From assembly GCF_900070355.1 (NCBI RefSeq), contig NZ_LN849456.1:1674001-1738000 (forward strand): DNA of 64,000 bases, given 5' to 3'. This DNA comes from Devriesea agamarum. Its GTDB lineage: Bacteria; Actinomycetota; Actinomycetes; Actinomycetales; Dermabacteraceae. The position numbers were made by a program, and so were the translations under genes. Positions 9,728-19,167 of this stretch are shown piece after piece. The notes beneath the pieces are model-generated. The model was not told the origin of the DNA, made no database searches, and was given only the letters and a program-made list of their open reading frames with translations. Each line of letters starts with the position of its first letter. The stretch's first letter is position 1.

Positions 9728-11062
9728 GTGTCCACCACGTCCACCCGCCCGCGACGCCACGTCATAGAGTCCTGGAACCCTGAGGACCCCAAGAAGTGGA
9801 GCGCCAAGACCGCCTGGATAACCCTGGCCGTCTCCACCTACTCCATGACCATCGCGTTTTGCGTGTGGTTCCTGGTCAGCGCTATTGCACCGAAGCTGAA
9901 CGACATCGGCTTCCACTTCGATAAGGGCCAGCTGTACTGGCTCGCAGCCATGCCAGGCCTATCAGCAGGTCTGATCCGGCTGTGTTACATGTTTTTGCCC
10001 CCGATCATCGGCACCCGCAAACTGATCGGGTTCTCGTCCCTGCTCTACATCATCCCGATGGTGGGCTGGTTCTTCGCGGTGCAGAACTCGCACACCTCGT
10101 ACGTCACTCTGCTGATCTTGGCCTTTATCTGCGGTATCGGCGGCGGTTCCTTTTCCGGCTACATGCCCTCGACCGGCTACTTCTTCCCCAAGCGCCTGCA
10201 GGGAACCGCGCTGGGTATCCAAGCCGGCATCGGTAACCTCGGCATGTCGATCATCCAGTTGGCCAGCCCCCTGCTGATGGGTGTCGGCCTGTTCGGTATC
10301 ACCTTCATTCCAGCGCAAAAACTCAACGATGGCGGCCAGCTGTGGGTTCACAACGCGGCCATCTTCTTCGTTCCGTGGACCATCATCGCTGCGATCTTCG
10401 CCTTCACCCTGCTAAAAGACGTTCCGGTGAAAGCGAACCTGCGTCAACAGATGCACATTTTCAGCAATGTGAACACTTGGCTGATGACCATCCTGTACGT
10501 GATGACCTTCGGCCTGTTTGCCGGGTTCTCAGCCCAGTTCGCCCTGCTGATCAACAACAGCTTCGGCAAAGCCAGCGACTTCGCCGGACACTTCGATCAT
10601 CTGCCCGCAGGCGCCACCTACGCCTTCCTCGGCCCGCTCATTGGTTCGCTGGTACGCGTCATCTGGGGACCGCTGTGCGATAAGTTCGGCGGCGCGATCT
10701 GGACCTTCGTCTCCGCAGTCGGTATGGCCATCACACTGTTCATCTGCGCCGCGTTCCTCGCGCCCACCAGCCCCTCCCAGTTCCCGTTCTTCCTGTGGGG
10801 CATGCTCGCCATGTTCTTCTTCTCGGGAATTGGCAACGCTGGCACCTTCAAACAGATGCCGATGATCATGCCTAAAATCCAGGCCAGCGGAGCCATCGGA
10901 TTCACCGCCGCCATCGCGTCCTTTGGCCCGTTCTTCGTCGGTATCGCGCTCAGCGGCCTCGGCCCAGTCACCTGGTTCGTGATCTGCGGTATCTACTGCG
11001 TGATCTGCGCGATCATCTGCTGGATCCAGTACGCCAGGCCCAAAGCACCCTTCCCGGGCTGA
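9728..11062 (+). CDS. narK: Nitrate/nitrite transporter NarK (MFS)
   Basis: Major facilitator protein that moves nitrate in and/or nitrite out across the membrane. About 12 hydrophobic segments are visible. The nitrate signature glycine-rich stretch occurs as FICGIGGGSFSGYMPSTGYFFPK with AGIGNLGMSIIQ in the fifth helix region, and a second in GIGNAGTFKQMP. I place the start at the GTG at 9728, behind GGAGGA, giving 444 residues; an in-frame ATG at 9707 would add 7 residues but has no ribosome site. It precedes narGHJI on the same strand, as in many actinobacteria. Confidence 0.93.
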   Translation: MSTTSTRPRRHVIESWNPEDPKKWSAKTAWITLAVSTYSMTIAFCVWFLVSAIAPKLNDIGFHFDKGQLYWLAAMPGLSAGLIRLCYMFLPPIIGTRKLIGFSSLLYIIPMVGWFFAVQNSHTSYVTLLILAFICGIGGGSFSGYMPSTGYFFPKRLQGTALGIQAGIGNLGMSIIQLASPLLMGVGLFGITFIPAQKLNDGGQLWVHNAAIFFVPWTIIAAIFAFTLLKDVPVKANLRQQMHIFSNVNTWLMTILYVMTFGLFAGFSAQFALLINNSFGKASDFAGHFDHLPAGATYAFLGPLIGSLVRVIWGPLCDKFGGAIWTFVSAVGMAITLFICAAFLAPTSPSQFPFFLWGMLAMFFFSGIGNAGTFKQMPMIMPKIQASGAIGFTAAIASFGPFFVGIALSGLGPVTWFVICGIYCVICAIICWIQYARPKAPFPG

Positions 11063-11191
11063 TCCGCCTGTGCGGGCGCGAGCCAGTGCTGAGCCAGGAC
11101 ACCACCCAGTCCCTCATCCACCGATAGCACGGTTCGCGCCCATCATCTTCCTCTCGTCACTCGCCGCCATCCATTCGAGGAGTCACCTTCG

Positions 11192-14100
11192 ATGAGCGAC
11201 CCCACTCACACCACCTCGCAGACCTCCGGCTCAGCTCTGCTGCGCTTCGGTTCCTGGCTGCGCCGCGGCAAAGCCTCACCCGATGCTCGCCAGATCTTCC
11301 TCGACGGCGGACGCGATGCCGACACCTTCTACCGCGACCGGTGGAGTTACGACAAGGTCGTACGATCCACTCACGGGGTGAACTGCACCGGTTCCTGTTC
11401 GTGGCGGGTGTATGTCAAGGACGGTTTGATTACTTGGGAATCCCAGGAGATCGACTATCCGTCGACCGGCCCCGACCTGCCCGAGTATGAACCTCGCGGA
11501 TGCCCGCGCGGCGCGGCGTTCTCGTGGTACGAGTATTCCCCGACCCGGATCCGTTTCCCGTACGTACGCAGCGTGCTGCTGGAAATGTATCGCTCAGCCC
11601 GCAGCCAGGGCATGGATCCGGTGGAAGCCTGGGCATCTATCGTCGAGGACCCGACTAAAGCCCGCCGTTACAAAAAAGCCCGTGGAAAAGGCGGGATGGT
11701 GCGTTGTACCTGGGATGAGGCGATGGAAATCGTCGCCGCCGCCAATGTGCACACCATCAAGACCTACGGTCCGGACCGCGTCGCCGGGTTCTCGGTGCTG
11801 CCCGCCACTTCGCTGGTGTCCTTCGGTTCGGGGTCGCGCTATCTACAGCTGATCGGTGGTGTGAACCTGTCGTTCTACGACTGGTATGCGGACCTCCCAC
11901 CCGCTTCCCCCCAGGTGTTCGGCGATCAGACCGATGTCCCCGAAGCCGGTGACTGGTTCAACTCCCAGTACCTCATCATGTGGGGATCCAATATTCCGGT
12001 CACCCGCACCCCTGATGCACACTTTATGACCGAGGCGCGCTACCACGGTCAGAAAGTGGTTACGGTCTCCCCTGACTTCGCCGACAACACCAAGTTCGGT
12101 GACGAGTGGCTGCGGGTTAACCCGGGCACGGATGGGGCTCTGGCGCTGGCCATGGGGCACGTGATTCTCTCCGAGTTCCATGTGGACCGCCAAACCCCAC
12201 GGTTCCTCGACTATATGAAGCGCTACACGGACTCGTGCTTCCTCATCTCCTTGGAGGAGAGCGACGAGGGCCTGATCCCCGGCCACTTCCTGACCGCTAA
12301 AGACCTGGGCGGACAGCTCGCAGAGACCGAGAATGCCGACTACCGTCTGCTGGTAATGGACCAGTCCGGGGAGGTCAAAGATCCAGGCGGCACCCTCGCG
12401 GACCGTTATGGGGAAGCCGGGAAGGGCCGCTGGAACCTCACCCTGGATGGGGTCGATCCGCTGATTAGCCTGTTCTCTGAGACCGCAGAGACTGCTGAGG
12501 TGTGCCTGCCCCGCTTCGATTTGCCCGGGGAGAAAACTCCCGAGGGTCCGGTCGGTGCCGGGGTGCTGCGCCGAGGTGTGCCGGTGCGCAGGGTGGCAGG
12601 CAAGTTGGTGACCACCGTGTATGACTTGCTGCTTGCCCAGTACGGGGTGGCGCGAAGCAACCTGCCTGGGTCGTGGCCGACGGGCTACGAGGACTCCACC
12701 CAGGTCGGAACCCCTGCGTGGGCGGAGGAACTGACCGGTGTGCCCGCCAACGCGATTGCGAGGATTGGCCGGGAATTCGCGATGAATGCGGAAGAAACCG
12801 GTGGTCGCTCCATGGTGGTGATGGGTGCGGGGATCAACCACTACTACCATGCCGATACGATTTACCGCACGATTCTTGCTCTGACCAGTATGTGCGGGAC
12901 CCAGGGCGTGAATGGCGGTGGCTGGGCTCATTATGTTGGACAGGAGAAAGTTCGCCCGACCACCGGATGGGCGCAGTTCTCGTTTGCTTTGGACTGGCAG
13001 CGCCCGGCCCGACAGATGATCGCGACTGGTTTTTGGTATCTCATCACCGATCAGTGGCGCTACGACGCCACCATGGCCGACCGGCTCGCCTCCCCGCTGT
13101 CCGGGGACACCTTTAAGAACATGACCGCTGCGGATACCTTGGTGGAGGCAGCTCAACGAGGATGGATGCCCGCATATCCGACCTTTAATCGGTCCAGTTT
13201 GCAGCTGGCTGACGAGGCGGAAGCCGCGGGAATGGAGGTTCCCGCCTACATCGCGCAGGAACTCACCGCCGGTCGACTCGGATTCGCCTGCGAGGATCCC
13301 GATGGCCCGACCAACCATGCCCGGGTGCTGTTTAACTGGCGCACCAACTTGATGGGCTCCTCAGCCAAAGGCACCGAGTTTTTCCTGCGTCACATGCTCG
13401 GGGTGGATTCCGATGCCTCGGCACCGGAACTTGAGGAACCGATGCGCCCGCGTTCGATCCGGTGGCACGACAAAGCCCCCGAGGGCAAGCTCGACCTCAT
13501 GGTGACTGCCGACTTCCGCAACACCTCGACCACCATCGTTTCGGATGTTGTGTTGCCTGCGGCCACCTGGTACGAAAAGTACGACCTGTCCAGCACTGAT
13601 ATGCATCCATTTGTGCATTCCTTCAACGCGGCGATTGATCCGCCGTGGGAAGCTCGCACCGACTTCGCGCTCTTCCAGGATCTCGCCGGTCGGGTTTCGC
13701 AGCTGGCAGCAAGGCATTTGGGTACTCGCAAAGATGTAGTCGCAGCCCCGCTGATGCACGACACTCCCGACGAGTTGCACGGTGCCGGTGGCGCGGTGCC
13801 TCCGCGCGAGGTCTGCGGCTGGGTTCCGGGCGTCACCATGCCGAAACTCTCCGTCATTGAACGCGATTACACGGCAATCAGGGAGAAGTACGACGCGATT
13901 GGGCCGCTGCTAGAAAAGGTCGGCATGGCCACCAAGGGTGTGCATTTCGATCCCACTCCCGAGGTCCAAGCGCATGGTAAAAAGCACGGTCTGCTCCCCA
14001 CTCCGATCGGCCCCCGCCCAGCAATCGACACCGACATCAAAGCGGCAGAGATGATCCTGTCGATGTCAGGAACGACCAACGGGCGCCTGGCGTACACCGG

Positions 14101-14908
14101 GTTTAAGAACCTCGATGCGCGCACCGGCACCCAGACCGCCGATCTGGCCGAGGGATCACTCGATAAGCGCATTAGCTTTGCCGATGTGCAGTCACAGCCT
14201 CAATCCGTGGTGACCTCACCGGAATGGTCGGGCTCGGAGCACGGAGGTCGCCGGTACACCTCATTCGCAATTAACGTCGAACGCAATAAGCCGTGGCACA
14301 CCCTGTCGGGCCGTATGCACTATTTCATCGACCACGACTGGTTCCGCGCCATGGGCGAATCGATGCCGGTGTTCCGTCCCCCGTTGGATCTGCATCATCT
14401 CTACGGTGAAGCCGCTCCCGGAATGCGCAGCCGAAGCGGGGATGGTGCCGCTGAGGTCGCGGTGCGGTATTTAACGCCGCACAACAAGTGGGCTATTCAC
14501 TCCCAGTATTTCGACAACGAGCTGATGCTCACCCTAGGCCGCGGCGGTCAGGTGGTGTGGATGTCACCCGCCGACGCCGAGAAGATCGGTGTCAAAGACA
14601 ACGAGTGGATTGAGGCCCGCAACCGCAACGGCGTGGTCACTGCTCGCGCGGTGGTCTCGCACCGTATCCCCGAGGGCACCGTGTTCTTGCACCACGCGTC
14701 TGAGCGGACCATGAACACGCCGCTGAATGCGTCGACCGGGCGCCGTGGCGGCACGCATAACTCGCTCACCCGGATCATTTTGAAGCCGTCGCATATGGCT
14801 GGTGGCTACGGTCACCTGACCTACGCCTACAACTACATCGGCCCCACGGGCAACCAACGCGACGAGGTCACCGTGATCCGTCGCACCACCCAGGAGGTGC
14901 AGTTCTGA
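11192..14908 (+). CDS. narG: Respiratory nitrate reductase alpha subunit NarG
   Basis: Catalytic Mo-bisMGD subunit that reduces nitrate to nitrite, 1238 residues as expected. The FS0 cluster ligands appear near residue 60: HGVNCTGSCSWRVY, with His as one ligand, and the last Cys in EPRGCPRGAAFSWY. The Mo-coordinating Asp region is visible in INHYYHADTIYRT and the wider molybdopterin-binding domain around QYLIMWGSNIPVTRTPDAHF. No twin-arginine signal is obvious, consistent with cytosolic orientation. GAGGAG precedes the ATG. The stop shares one base with narH. Needs molybdenum cofactor, whose genes flank this locus. Confidence 0.97.
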   Translation: MSDPTHTTSQTSGSALLRFGSWLRRGKASPDARQIFLDGGRDADTFYRDRWSYDKVVRSTHGVNCTGSCSWRVYVKDGLITWESQEIDYPSTGPDLPEYEPRGCPRGAAFSWYEYSPTRIRFPYVRSVLLEMYRSARSQGMDPVEAWASIVEDPTKARRYKKARGKGGMVRCTWDEAMEIVAAANVHTIKTYGPDRVAGFSVLPATSLVSFGSGSRYLQLIGGVNLSFYDWYADLPPASPQVFGDQTDVPEAGDWFNSQYLIMWGSNIPVTRTPDAHFMTEARYHGQKVVTVSPDFADNTKFGDEWLRVNPGTDGALALAMGHVILSEFHVDRQTPRFLDYMKRYTDSCFLISLEESDEGLIPGHFLTAKDLGGQLAETENADYRLLVMDQSGEVKDPGGTLADRYGEAGKGRWNLTLDGVDPLISLFSETAETAEVCLPRFDLPGEKTPEGPVGAGVLRRGVPVRRVAGKLVTTVYDLLLAQYGVARSNLPGSWPTGYEDSTQVGTPAWAEELTGVPANAIARIGREFAMNAEETGGRSMVVMGAGINHYYHADTIYRTILALTSMCGTQGVNGGGWAHYVGQEKVRPTTGWAQFSFALDWQRPARQMIATGFWYLITDQWRYDATMADRLASPLSGDTFKNMTAADTLVEAAQRGWMPAYPTFNRSSLQLADEAEAAGMEVPAYIAQELTAGRLGFACEDPDGPTNHARVLFNWRTNLMGSSAKGTEFFLRHMLGVDSDASAPELEEPMRPRSIRWHDKAPEGKLDLMVTADFRNTSTTIVSDVVLPAATWYEKYDLSSTDMHPFVHSFNAAIDPPWEARTDFALFQDLAGRVSQLAARHLGTRKDVVAAPLMHDTPDELHGAGGAVPPREVCGWVPGVTMPKLSVIERDYTAIREKYDAIGPLLEKVGMATKGVHFDPTPEVQAHGKKHGLLPTPIGPRPAIDTDIKAAEMILSMSGTTNGRLAYTGFKNLDARTGTQTADLAEGSLDKRISFADVQSQPQSVVTSPEWSGSEHGGRRYTSFAINVERNKPWHTLSGRMHYFIDHDWFRAMGESMPVFRPPLDLHHLYGEAAPGMRSRSGDGAAEVAVRYLTPHNKWAIHSQYFDNELMLTLGRGGQVVWMSPADAEKIGVKDNEWIEARNRNGVVTARAVVSHRIPEGTVFLHHASERTMNTPLNASTGRRGGTHNSLTRIILKPSHMAGGYGHLTYAYNYIGPTGNQRDEVTVIRRTTQEVQF

Positions 14909-16437
14909 TGCGTGTCATGGCACAGATCGCCATGGTGATGAATCTCGATAAGTGTATCGGGTGTCATACCTGTTCGGTGACCTGCAAGCAGGCGTGGACC
15001 AACCGCGAGGGCACCGAGTACGTCTGGTTCAACAATGTGGAGACGCGCCCGGGCGTGGGCTATCCCCGCACCTGGGAGGACCAGGATCGGTGGAAGGGCG
15101 GCTGGGAACGCGATCAGCGGGGTCGTTTAAAGCCTCGCCAGGGCGGGCGGCTGCGGACGCTGGAGAAGATCTTCGCGAACCCGGATATGCCTGAGCTAAA
15201 GGACTACTACGAGCCGTGGACGTACGAATACGACAAACTGTTGCAGGCCCCGGCCGGGCAACAGAATCTTCCGGTGGCCCGGGCGGTCTCGAAGATCACG
15301 GGCGAGCATCAGGACACGCTGTCCTGGGGCCCTAACTGGGACGATAACCTCGGCGGTTCCATGGAGACGCTGGATAGCGACCCGGTGCTCAAGCAGATGA
15401 ATCTCTCGGTCACCAAGTCCATCGAGAGCTCGTTCATGTTCTACCTGCCGCGCATTTGTGAACACTGCTTGAATCCGACCTGCGTGTCCTCCTGCCCGTC
15501 GGGCGCGATGTATAAGCGCTCCGAGGACGGCATTGTACTGGTGGACCAGGATCGTTGCCGCGGCTGGCGCATGTGCGTGTCCGGTTGCCCGTACAAGAAG
15601 GTGTACTTCAACCATCACACGGGTAAGGCCGAGAAATGCACAATGTGCTACCCGCGTCTTGAAGTTGGGCAGCCGACAGTGTGCTCGGAGACCTGCGTGG
15701 GCCGTCTGCGCTATCTCGGTGTGCTGTTGTACGACGCCGACCGGGTCGGGGAGGCTGCCGCCACCGAAAATCCACAGGACCTGTATCGGGCTCAACGTGA
15801 CATTCTGCTGGACCCGCACGATCCCGAAATCGCTGGCCAGGCCCTTGCCAATGGGGTTCCGGCGTCCTGGATTGAAGCGGCCCGCCGCTCCCCGGTATGG
15901 GATCTGATCTCCCGGTACGAAGTGGCTCTGCCGCTGCACCCGGAATACCGCACGCTGCCGATGGTCTGGTACATCCCGCCGCTGTCTCCCGTCGTGGACG
16001 AGGTGACGGCCTCGGGCAACGACGGTGAGAACCACCGGATTTTGTTTACGGCGATCTCCCGGATGCGGATCCCGCTGGAATACCTGGCGGGGCTGTTCAC
16101 CGCGGGTGACACCAAGCCGGTGGAGTACTCACTGCGCCGTCTGGCTGCCATGCGCAGCTACATGCGCGATGACTTCAACGGCAAAACTCCCGACGAGGAA
16201 ATTGCCCGGGCTGTCGGCACCACCGGCGAGGACCTGAAAGCGATGTACCGGCTGCTGTCCATTGCGAAGTACGACGATCGTTTCGTCGTACCCACGACCC
16301 ATCCGGAGCTACCCCGGGGCATTTCCGAGCTGGAAGGGTGTCCGCTGAACAACCCGGGCGGGCCGGGCATGGATTCGATCGGGTCCTTCCACGGCATTGC
16401 CGAGGGCCGCAAGCGTCTCCCCCTGACGGTGGTCTGA
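14908..16437 (+). CDS. narH: Respiratory nitrate reductase beta subunit NarH
   Basis: Iron-sulfur electron conduit between NarI haems and NarG, 509 residues. Four ferredoxin-like Cys groups are visible: CIGCHTCSVTC at the N-terminus, CEHCLNPTCVSSCP near residue 183, CRGWRMCVSGCP near residue 213 and CTMC with a later CVG. The Trp in CRGWRMC replaces a cysteine, the known hallmark of the [3Fe-4S] centre in NarH. Overlaps narG by one base and is followed by narJ after one base, so the operon is tightly packed. Confidence 0.97.
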   Translation: MRVMAQIAMVMNLDKCIGCHTCSVTCKQAWTNREGTEYVWFNNVETRPGVGYPRTWEDQDRWKGGWERDQRGRLKPRQGGRLRTLEKIFANPDMPELKDYYEPWTYEYDKLLQAPAGQQNLPVARAVSKITGEHQDTLSWGPNWDDNLGGSMETLDSDPVLKQMNLSVTKSIESSFMFYLPRICEHCLNPTCVSSCPSGAMYKRSEDGIVLVDQDRCRGWRMCVSGCPYKKVYFNHHTGKAEKCTMCYPRLEVGQPTVCSETCVGRLRYLGVLLYDADRVGEAAATENPQDLYRAQRDILLDPHDPEIAGQALANGVPASWIEAARRSPVWDLISRYEVALPLHPEYRTLPMVWYIPPLSPVVDEVTASGNDGENHRILFTAISRMRIPLEYLAGLFTAGDTKPVEYSLRRLAAMRSYMRDDFNGKTPDEEIARAVGTTGEDLKAMYRLLSIAKYDDRFVVPTTHPELPRGISELEGCPLNNPGGPGMDSIGSFHGIAEGRKRLPLTVV

Positions 16438-16438
16438 G

Positions 16439-17275
16439 ATGGCAGCCACCTTCGTGGGCGCTCCTCGATTGCCGTTCGCTACCCAGGTGGAGTGCACCCC
16501 GGAGCAGAAAAGGGTGCTGTTCATGGCGCTTTCGCTGCTGCTGGATTATCCGGGAGAGGATGCCTTCCAGCACCTGGACGCGGTGGAGCAGGCGCTCGAT
16601 GAACTGCCCGAGCACTTGGCGCACAACATCAGCGCTTTTGCGTCGTCGGCACGTGACCTGGGGTTGTCCTGCTTGCAGTCCCATTACGTCGATACCTTCG
16701 ATCAGCGCCGACGGTGCGCCCTGTATCTGACCTATTACACCGATGGGGATACCCGCACCCGGGGTTCAGCGCTAGTGGCTTTCCGTGAGTTACTGGCCCG
16801 CTCGGGGTGGGAGATTCAGCGTGGTGAACTGCCCGATTATCTTCCGCTCGTGCTGGAGTTCTGCGCCCGAGAAAATTCTGAGGAGGCTGGCGAGCTGCTG
16901 CGAGCAAGCCGAGAGGGACTGGAGGTGATCCGGTCCGCACTGATGGGGTACAACTCGCCCTATCAGCACCTCCTCACCGCCCTGTGTGCAGCGTTACCGC
17001 CGCTGACCGAGGAGAAACTGCGCGCCTACCGTCGCCTCATCAGCCAGGGTCCACCCACTGAGCTGGTCGGGATCCAGGACGGCACTATGCCGCCCTTTGG
17101 TGCCAACCACGGGTCGATACCGGCCGCGCTCGCCGCAACCCAGCCGACGACTGGCCATCATGCTCCTGCCTCCGATGGCCGTGAGCAGCTGCAACCCCTG
17201 AGCAGCGAAAGCACCCTTCATCCGTCAGCGGTTGCGCCCGACTCCGCTACCCGCCCCGATTCGACCGAGGAGTGA
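16439..17275 (+). CDS. narJ: Nitrate reductase assembly chaperone NarJ
   Basis: Cytosolic chaperone that holds NarGH and helps insert the molybdenum cofactor before docking to NarI; not part of the final enzyme. The conserved region (residues ~25-190) has LLDYPGEDAF, the HYVDTFDQRRRCALYLTYY motif and GELPDYLPLVLEF. At 278 residues it is longer than many NarJ proteins because of a ~70-residue tail rich in Ala, Pro, Ser and Thr after residue 205, probably disordered. Sits between narH and narI; the ribosome site of narI lies over its last codons. Confidence 0.94.
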   Translation: MAATFVGAPRLPFATQVECTPEQKRVLFMALSLLLDYPGEDAFQHLDAVEQALDELPEHLAHNISAFASSARDLGLSCLQSHYVDTFDQRRRCALYLTYYTDGDTRTRGSALVAFRELLARSGWEIQRGELPDYLPLVLEFCARENSEEAGELLRASREGLEVIRSALMGYNSPYQHLLTALCAALPPLTEEKLRAYRRLISQGPPTELVGIQDGTMPPFGANHGSIPAALAATQPTTGHHAPASDGREQLQPLSSESTLHPSAVAPDSATRPDSTEE

Positions 17276-17279
17276 GGAC

Positions 17280-17996
17280 ATGAACGCCCTCGACATCATC
17301 CTGTGGATCGTCCTTCCGTACCTGTCCATCGTGATTTTGATCGCCGGATTGATCTGGCGCTATCGCACGGACCAATTCGGGTGGACCAGCCGATCCAGCC
17401 AGATTTATGAGCGCCGTATCCTGCGCTGGTCTTCTCCCCTGTTCCATATCGGGATGCTGTTTGTGTTTATCGGGCACCTGATGGGCCTGGCGATTCCCGA
17501 GTCCTGGACGTCTGCTATCGGGATCTCCGAGTACGCCTACCACTTGATCGCCACGATTCCCGGCACTATTGCTGCCCTCATGGTGATCGTCGGGCTCGCC
17601 GGTTTGATCTGGCGGCGGATTGTCAATAAGTCCGTGCGCCTGGCGACCTCCCCGATGGACAAGGTTATGTACGTCCTGCTGTCGATTCCGATTCTGCTCG
17701 GTGGTGCCGCAACCGTTATTCACCAAATCTTCGGTGGCGGGTACGATTATCGTCAGACAATCAGTCCGTGGTTCAGGTCCATCGCGCTCCTGCATCCCGA
17801 TCCACAGCTCATGTTGTCGGTTCCGCTGGTCTACCAGTTGCACATTATCGCCGGCATGCTACTTCTGTGCCTATGGCCGTTTACTCGGCTCGTGCACGTG
17901 GTGTCTGCACCGGTGGGATATGTGAGCAGGCCGCATGTGGTCTACCGCTCACGGCGCCCCGCAACCTCGACCACACCCCGTCGTCGAGGCTGGTGA
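17280..17996 (+). CDS. narI: Respiratory nitrate reductase gamma subunit NarI
   Basis: Membrane b-type cytochrome that oxidises menaquinol and passes electrons to NarH. The 238-residue protein has five hydrophobic segments and candidate haem-ligand histidines in LFHIGMLFVFIGHLMG, EYAYHLIATIPG and QLHIIAGMLLL. I chose the ATG at 17280 because GAGGAGTGAGG lies just before it and the family starts MNALDIILW-like; the open frame extends upstream only as overlap with narJ. The tail after the last helix is Arg-rich. Last gene of narKGHJI. Confidence 0.95.
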   Translation: MNALDIILWIVLPYLSIVILIAGLIWRYRTDQFGWTSRSSQIYERRILRWSSPLFHIGMLFVFIGHLMGLAIPESWTSAIGISEYAYHLIATIPGTIAALMVIVGLAGLIWRRIVNKSVRLATSPMDKVMYVLLSIPILLGGAATVIHQIFGGGYDYRQTISPWFRSIALLHPDPQLMLSVPLVYQLHIIAGMLLLCLWPFTRLVHVVSAPVGYVSRPHVVYRSRRPATSTTPRRRGW

Positions 17997-18073
17997 TAGG
18001 CGCCGGCACCGCTCGACCCGCTTGTCGCCCCTCCCCCGAAAGGACGCAGGCATGCACCACACGAGGAGATGTT

Positions 18074-19039
18074 GTGTCCGATCACACCGCACGGCTGGAC
18101 TTGAGCGCGCTGCTGCGCACCATGAGCACGCTGACCCCTGCTCAGCAAACCGTTTTAAATACGATTGATTCCTTTGATGCACCGGTGACGGTGGCTGAGC
18201 TGGCGGCCAAGCTCGGGCTGCACGCCAATTCGGTGCGGGAGTCCATTGATGCACTGTGCGCGCTCGGGGTGGCCCGGCGCGAGCGTCTTCCGGTAAAGGG
18301 CCGGGGTCGTCCGGCGTGGGGGTATACGGCGCTGGTTCCCAGCCAGCCTGATTTCCCGATTCTGCTGATGCGGCTGTTTGTGGACGCCACCGTGCAGTTT
18401 TTGCACGAGAACTCATCTCAGCCCACCCAGGATGCCACCCGCATTGGCAAGCTGTGGGCTCAGCAGCTGGTCCGTGCCGGAACCATTCCCGACCACTCCG
18501 GCAGCATCCCCGGGGTCGGGGCCGGGGGTACACACGGAGCGTCCGCCACTGCGGCCGCAAATGACGCGTCACTCCCGTCCGGCGGGGGTTCCTCTTCCGG
18601 CGGGGCCTTCTCTTACGGAAGCGACCCGAGCAAGACTTTCCGGTCCCGGGTCGCAAAGCTGCGTCATCTGCTCGCCGCGATGGGTTTTGGCGCTACCATG
18701 CCCGAGGACTCTAATCTGCGGATTGACCTGCACTCATGCCCGTTTATCGATAATGGCACCGTGGACCCGTTGGTGTGCGCTATCCATGCCGGGCTGATGC
18801 AAGGGATTCTCGACAACACGTCACAGGGTCGAATCGGCGCCGACCTTGAACGCGGCCAGGCGGATGGCAGTCACGACGGCACCTGCGCTGTCACGCTGGT
18901 TCCGACCGGTCATCACGGCCCACCCGTTCAGACTCTGGCGACCGCGGTACCGAGTGCCCCTGCGGCTGCGGCGGCCACTGTGGTGTCCGGCAGCCGTCGT
19001 CGCGCTGAGTCTGCTAGCCGACAGGTGCTCACACAATAG
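18074..19039 (+). CDS. Winged-helix regulator with C-terminal Cys motif (SufR/ArsR-like)
   Basis: Residues ~15-85 form a winged helix: LTPAQQTVLNTIDSFDAPVT, VAELAAKLGLHANSVRESIDAL and a wing with VKGRGRPAWGYTAL. The second half has HSCPFIDNGTVDPLVCAIHAGLMQGIL, resembling the C-terminal effector region of SufR-type and related regulators where Cys residues bind an Fe-S cluster or metal; a third Cys follows in GTCAV. Between the halves is a Gly/Ser/Ala-rich stretch (residues ~140-185) that looks like an inserted linker. Start is GTG 18074 behind GAGGAG. It lies 77 bases after narI, so it may control the nitrate genes in response to redox or oxygen; that role is inference. Confidence 0.75.
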   Translation: MSDHTARLDLSALLRTMSTLTPAQQTVLNTIDSFDAPVTVAELAAKLGLHANSVRESIDALCALGVARRERLPVKGRGRPAWGYTALVPSQPDFPILLMRLFVDATVQFLHENSSQPTQDATRIGKLWAQQLVRAGTIPDHSGSIPGVGAGGTHGASATAAANDASLPSGGGSSSGGAFSYGSDPSKTFRSRVAKLRHLLAAMGFGATMPEDSNLRIDLHSCPFIDNGTVDPLVCAIHAGLMQGILDNTSQGRIGADLERGQADGSHDGTCAVTLVPTGHHGPPVQTLATAVPSAPAAAAATVVSGSRRRAESASRQVLTQ

Positions 19040-19044
19040 TCGCC

Positions 19045-19093
<49 letters not shown>

Positions 19094-19110
19094 CCGTAGT
19101 TGGCGTCAGC

Positions 19111-19167
19111 TCCATAGCTGTTGTCAACGTCCAAAGCTGTTATCGATGCCCGAAGCTGTTATCAATG
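19111..19167. repeat. Three imperfect 19-bp tandem repeats
   Basis: Units 19111-19129, 19130-19148 and 19149-19167 share the core AGCTGTTRTCRAYG. They follow the CCCATG array and overlap the last codons of the minus-strand moeB-like gene by a few bases. They have no spacers, so this is not a CRISPR array. Confidence 0.8.

Noticed and set aside
11843-13318. Long minus-strand open frame inside narG
   Set aside because: Antisense shadow of a highly conserved GC-rich gene; no ribosome site or recognisable domain.
19111-19167. CRISPR-like repeats
   Set aside because: Units are adjacent without unique spacers and no cas genes occur; the same holds for 45805-45858.
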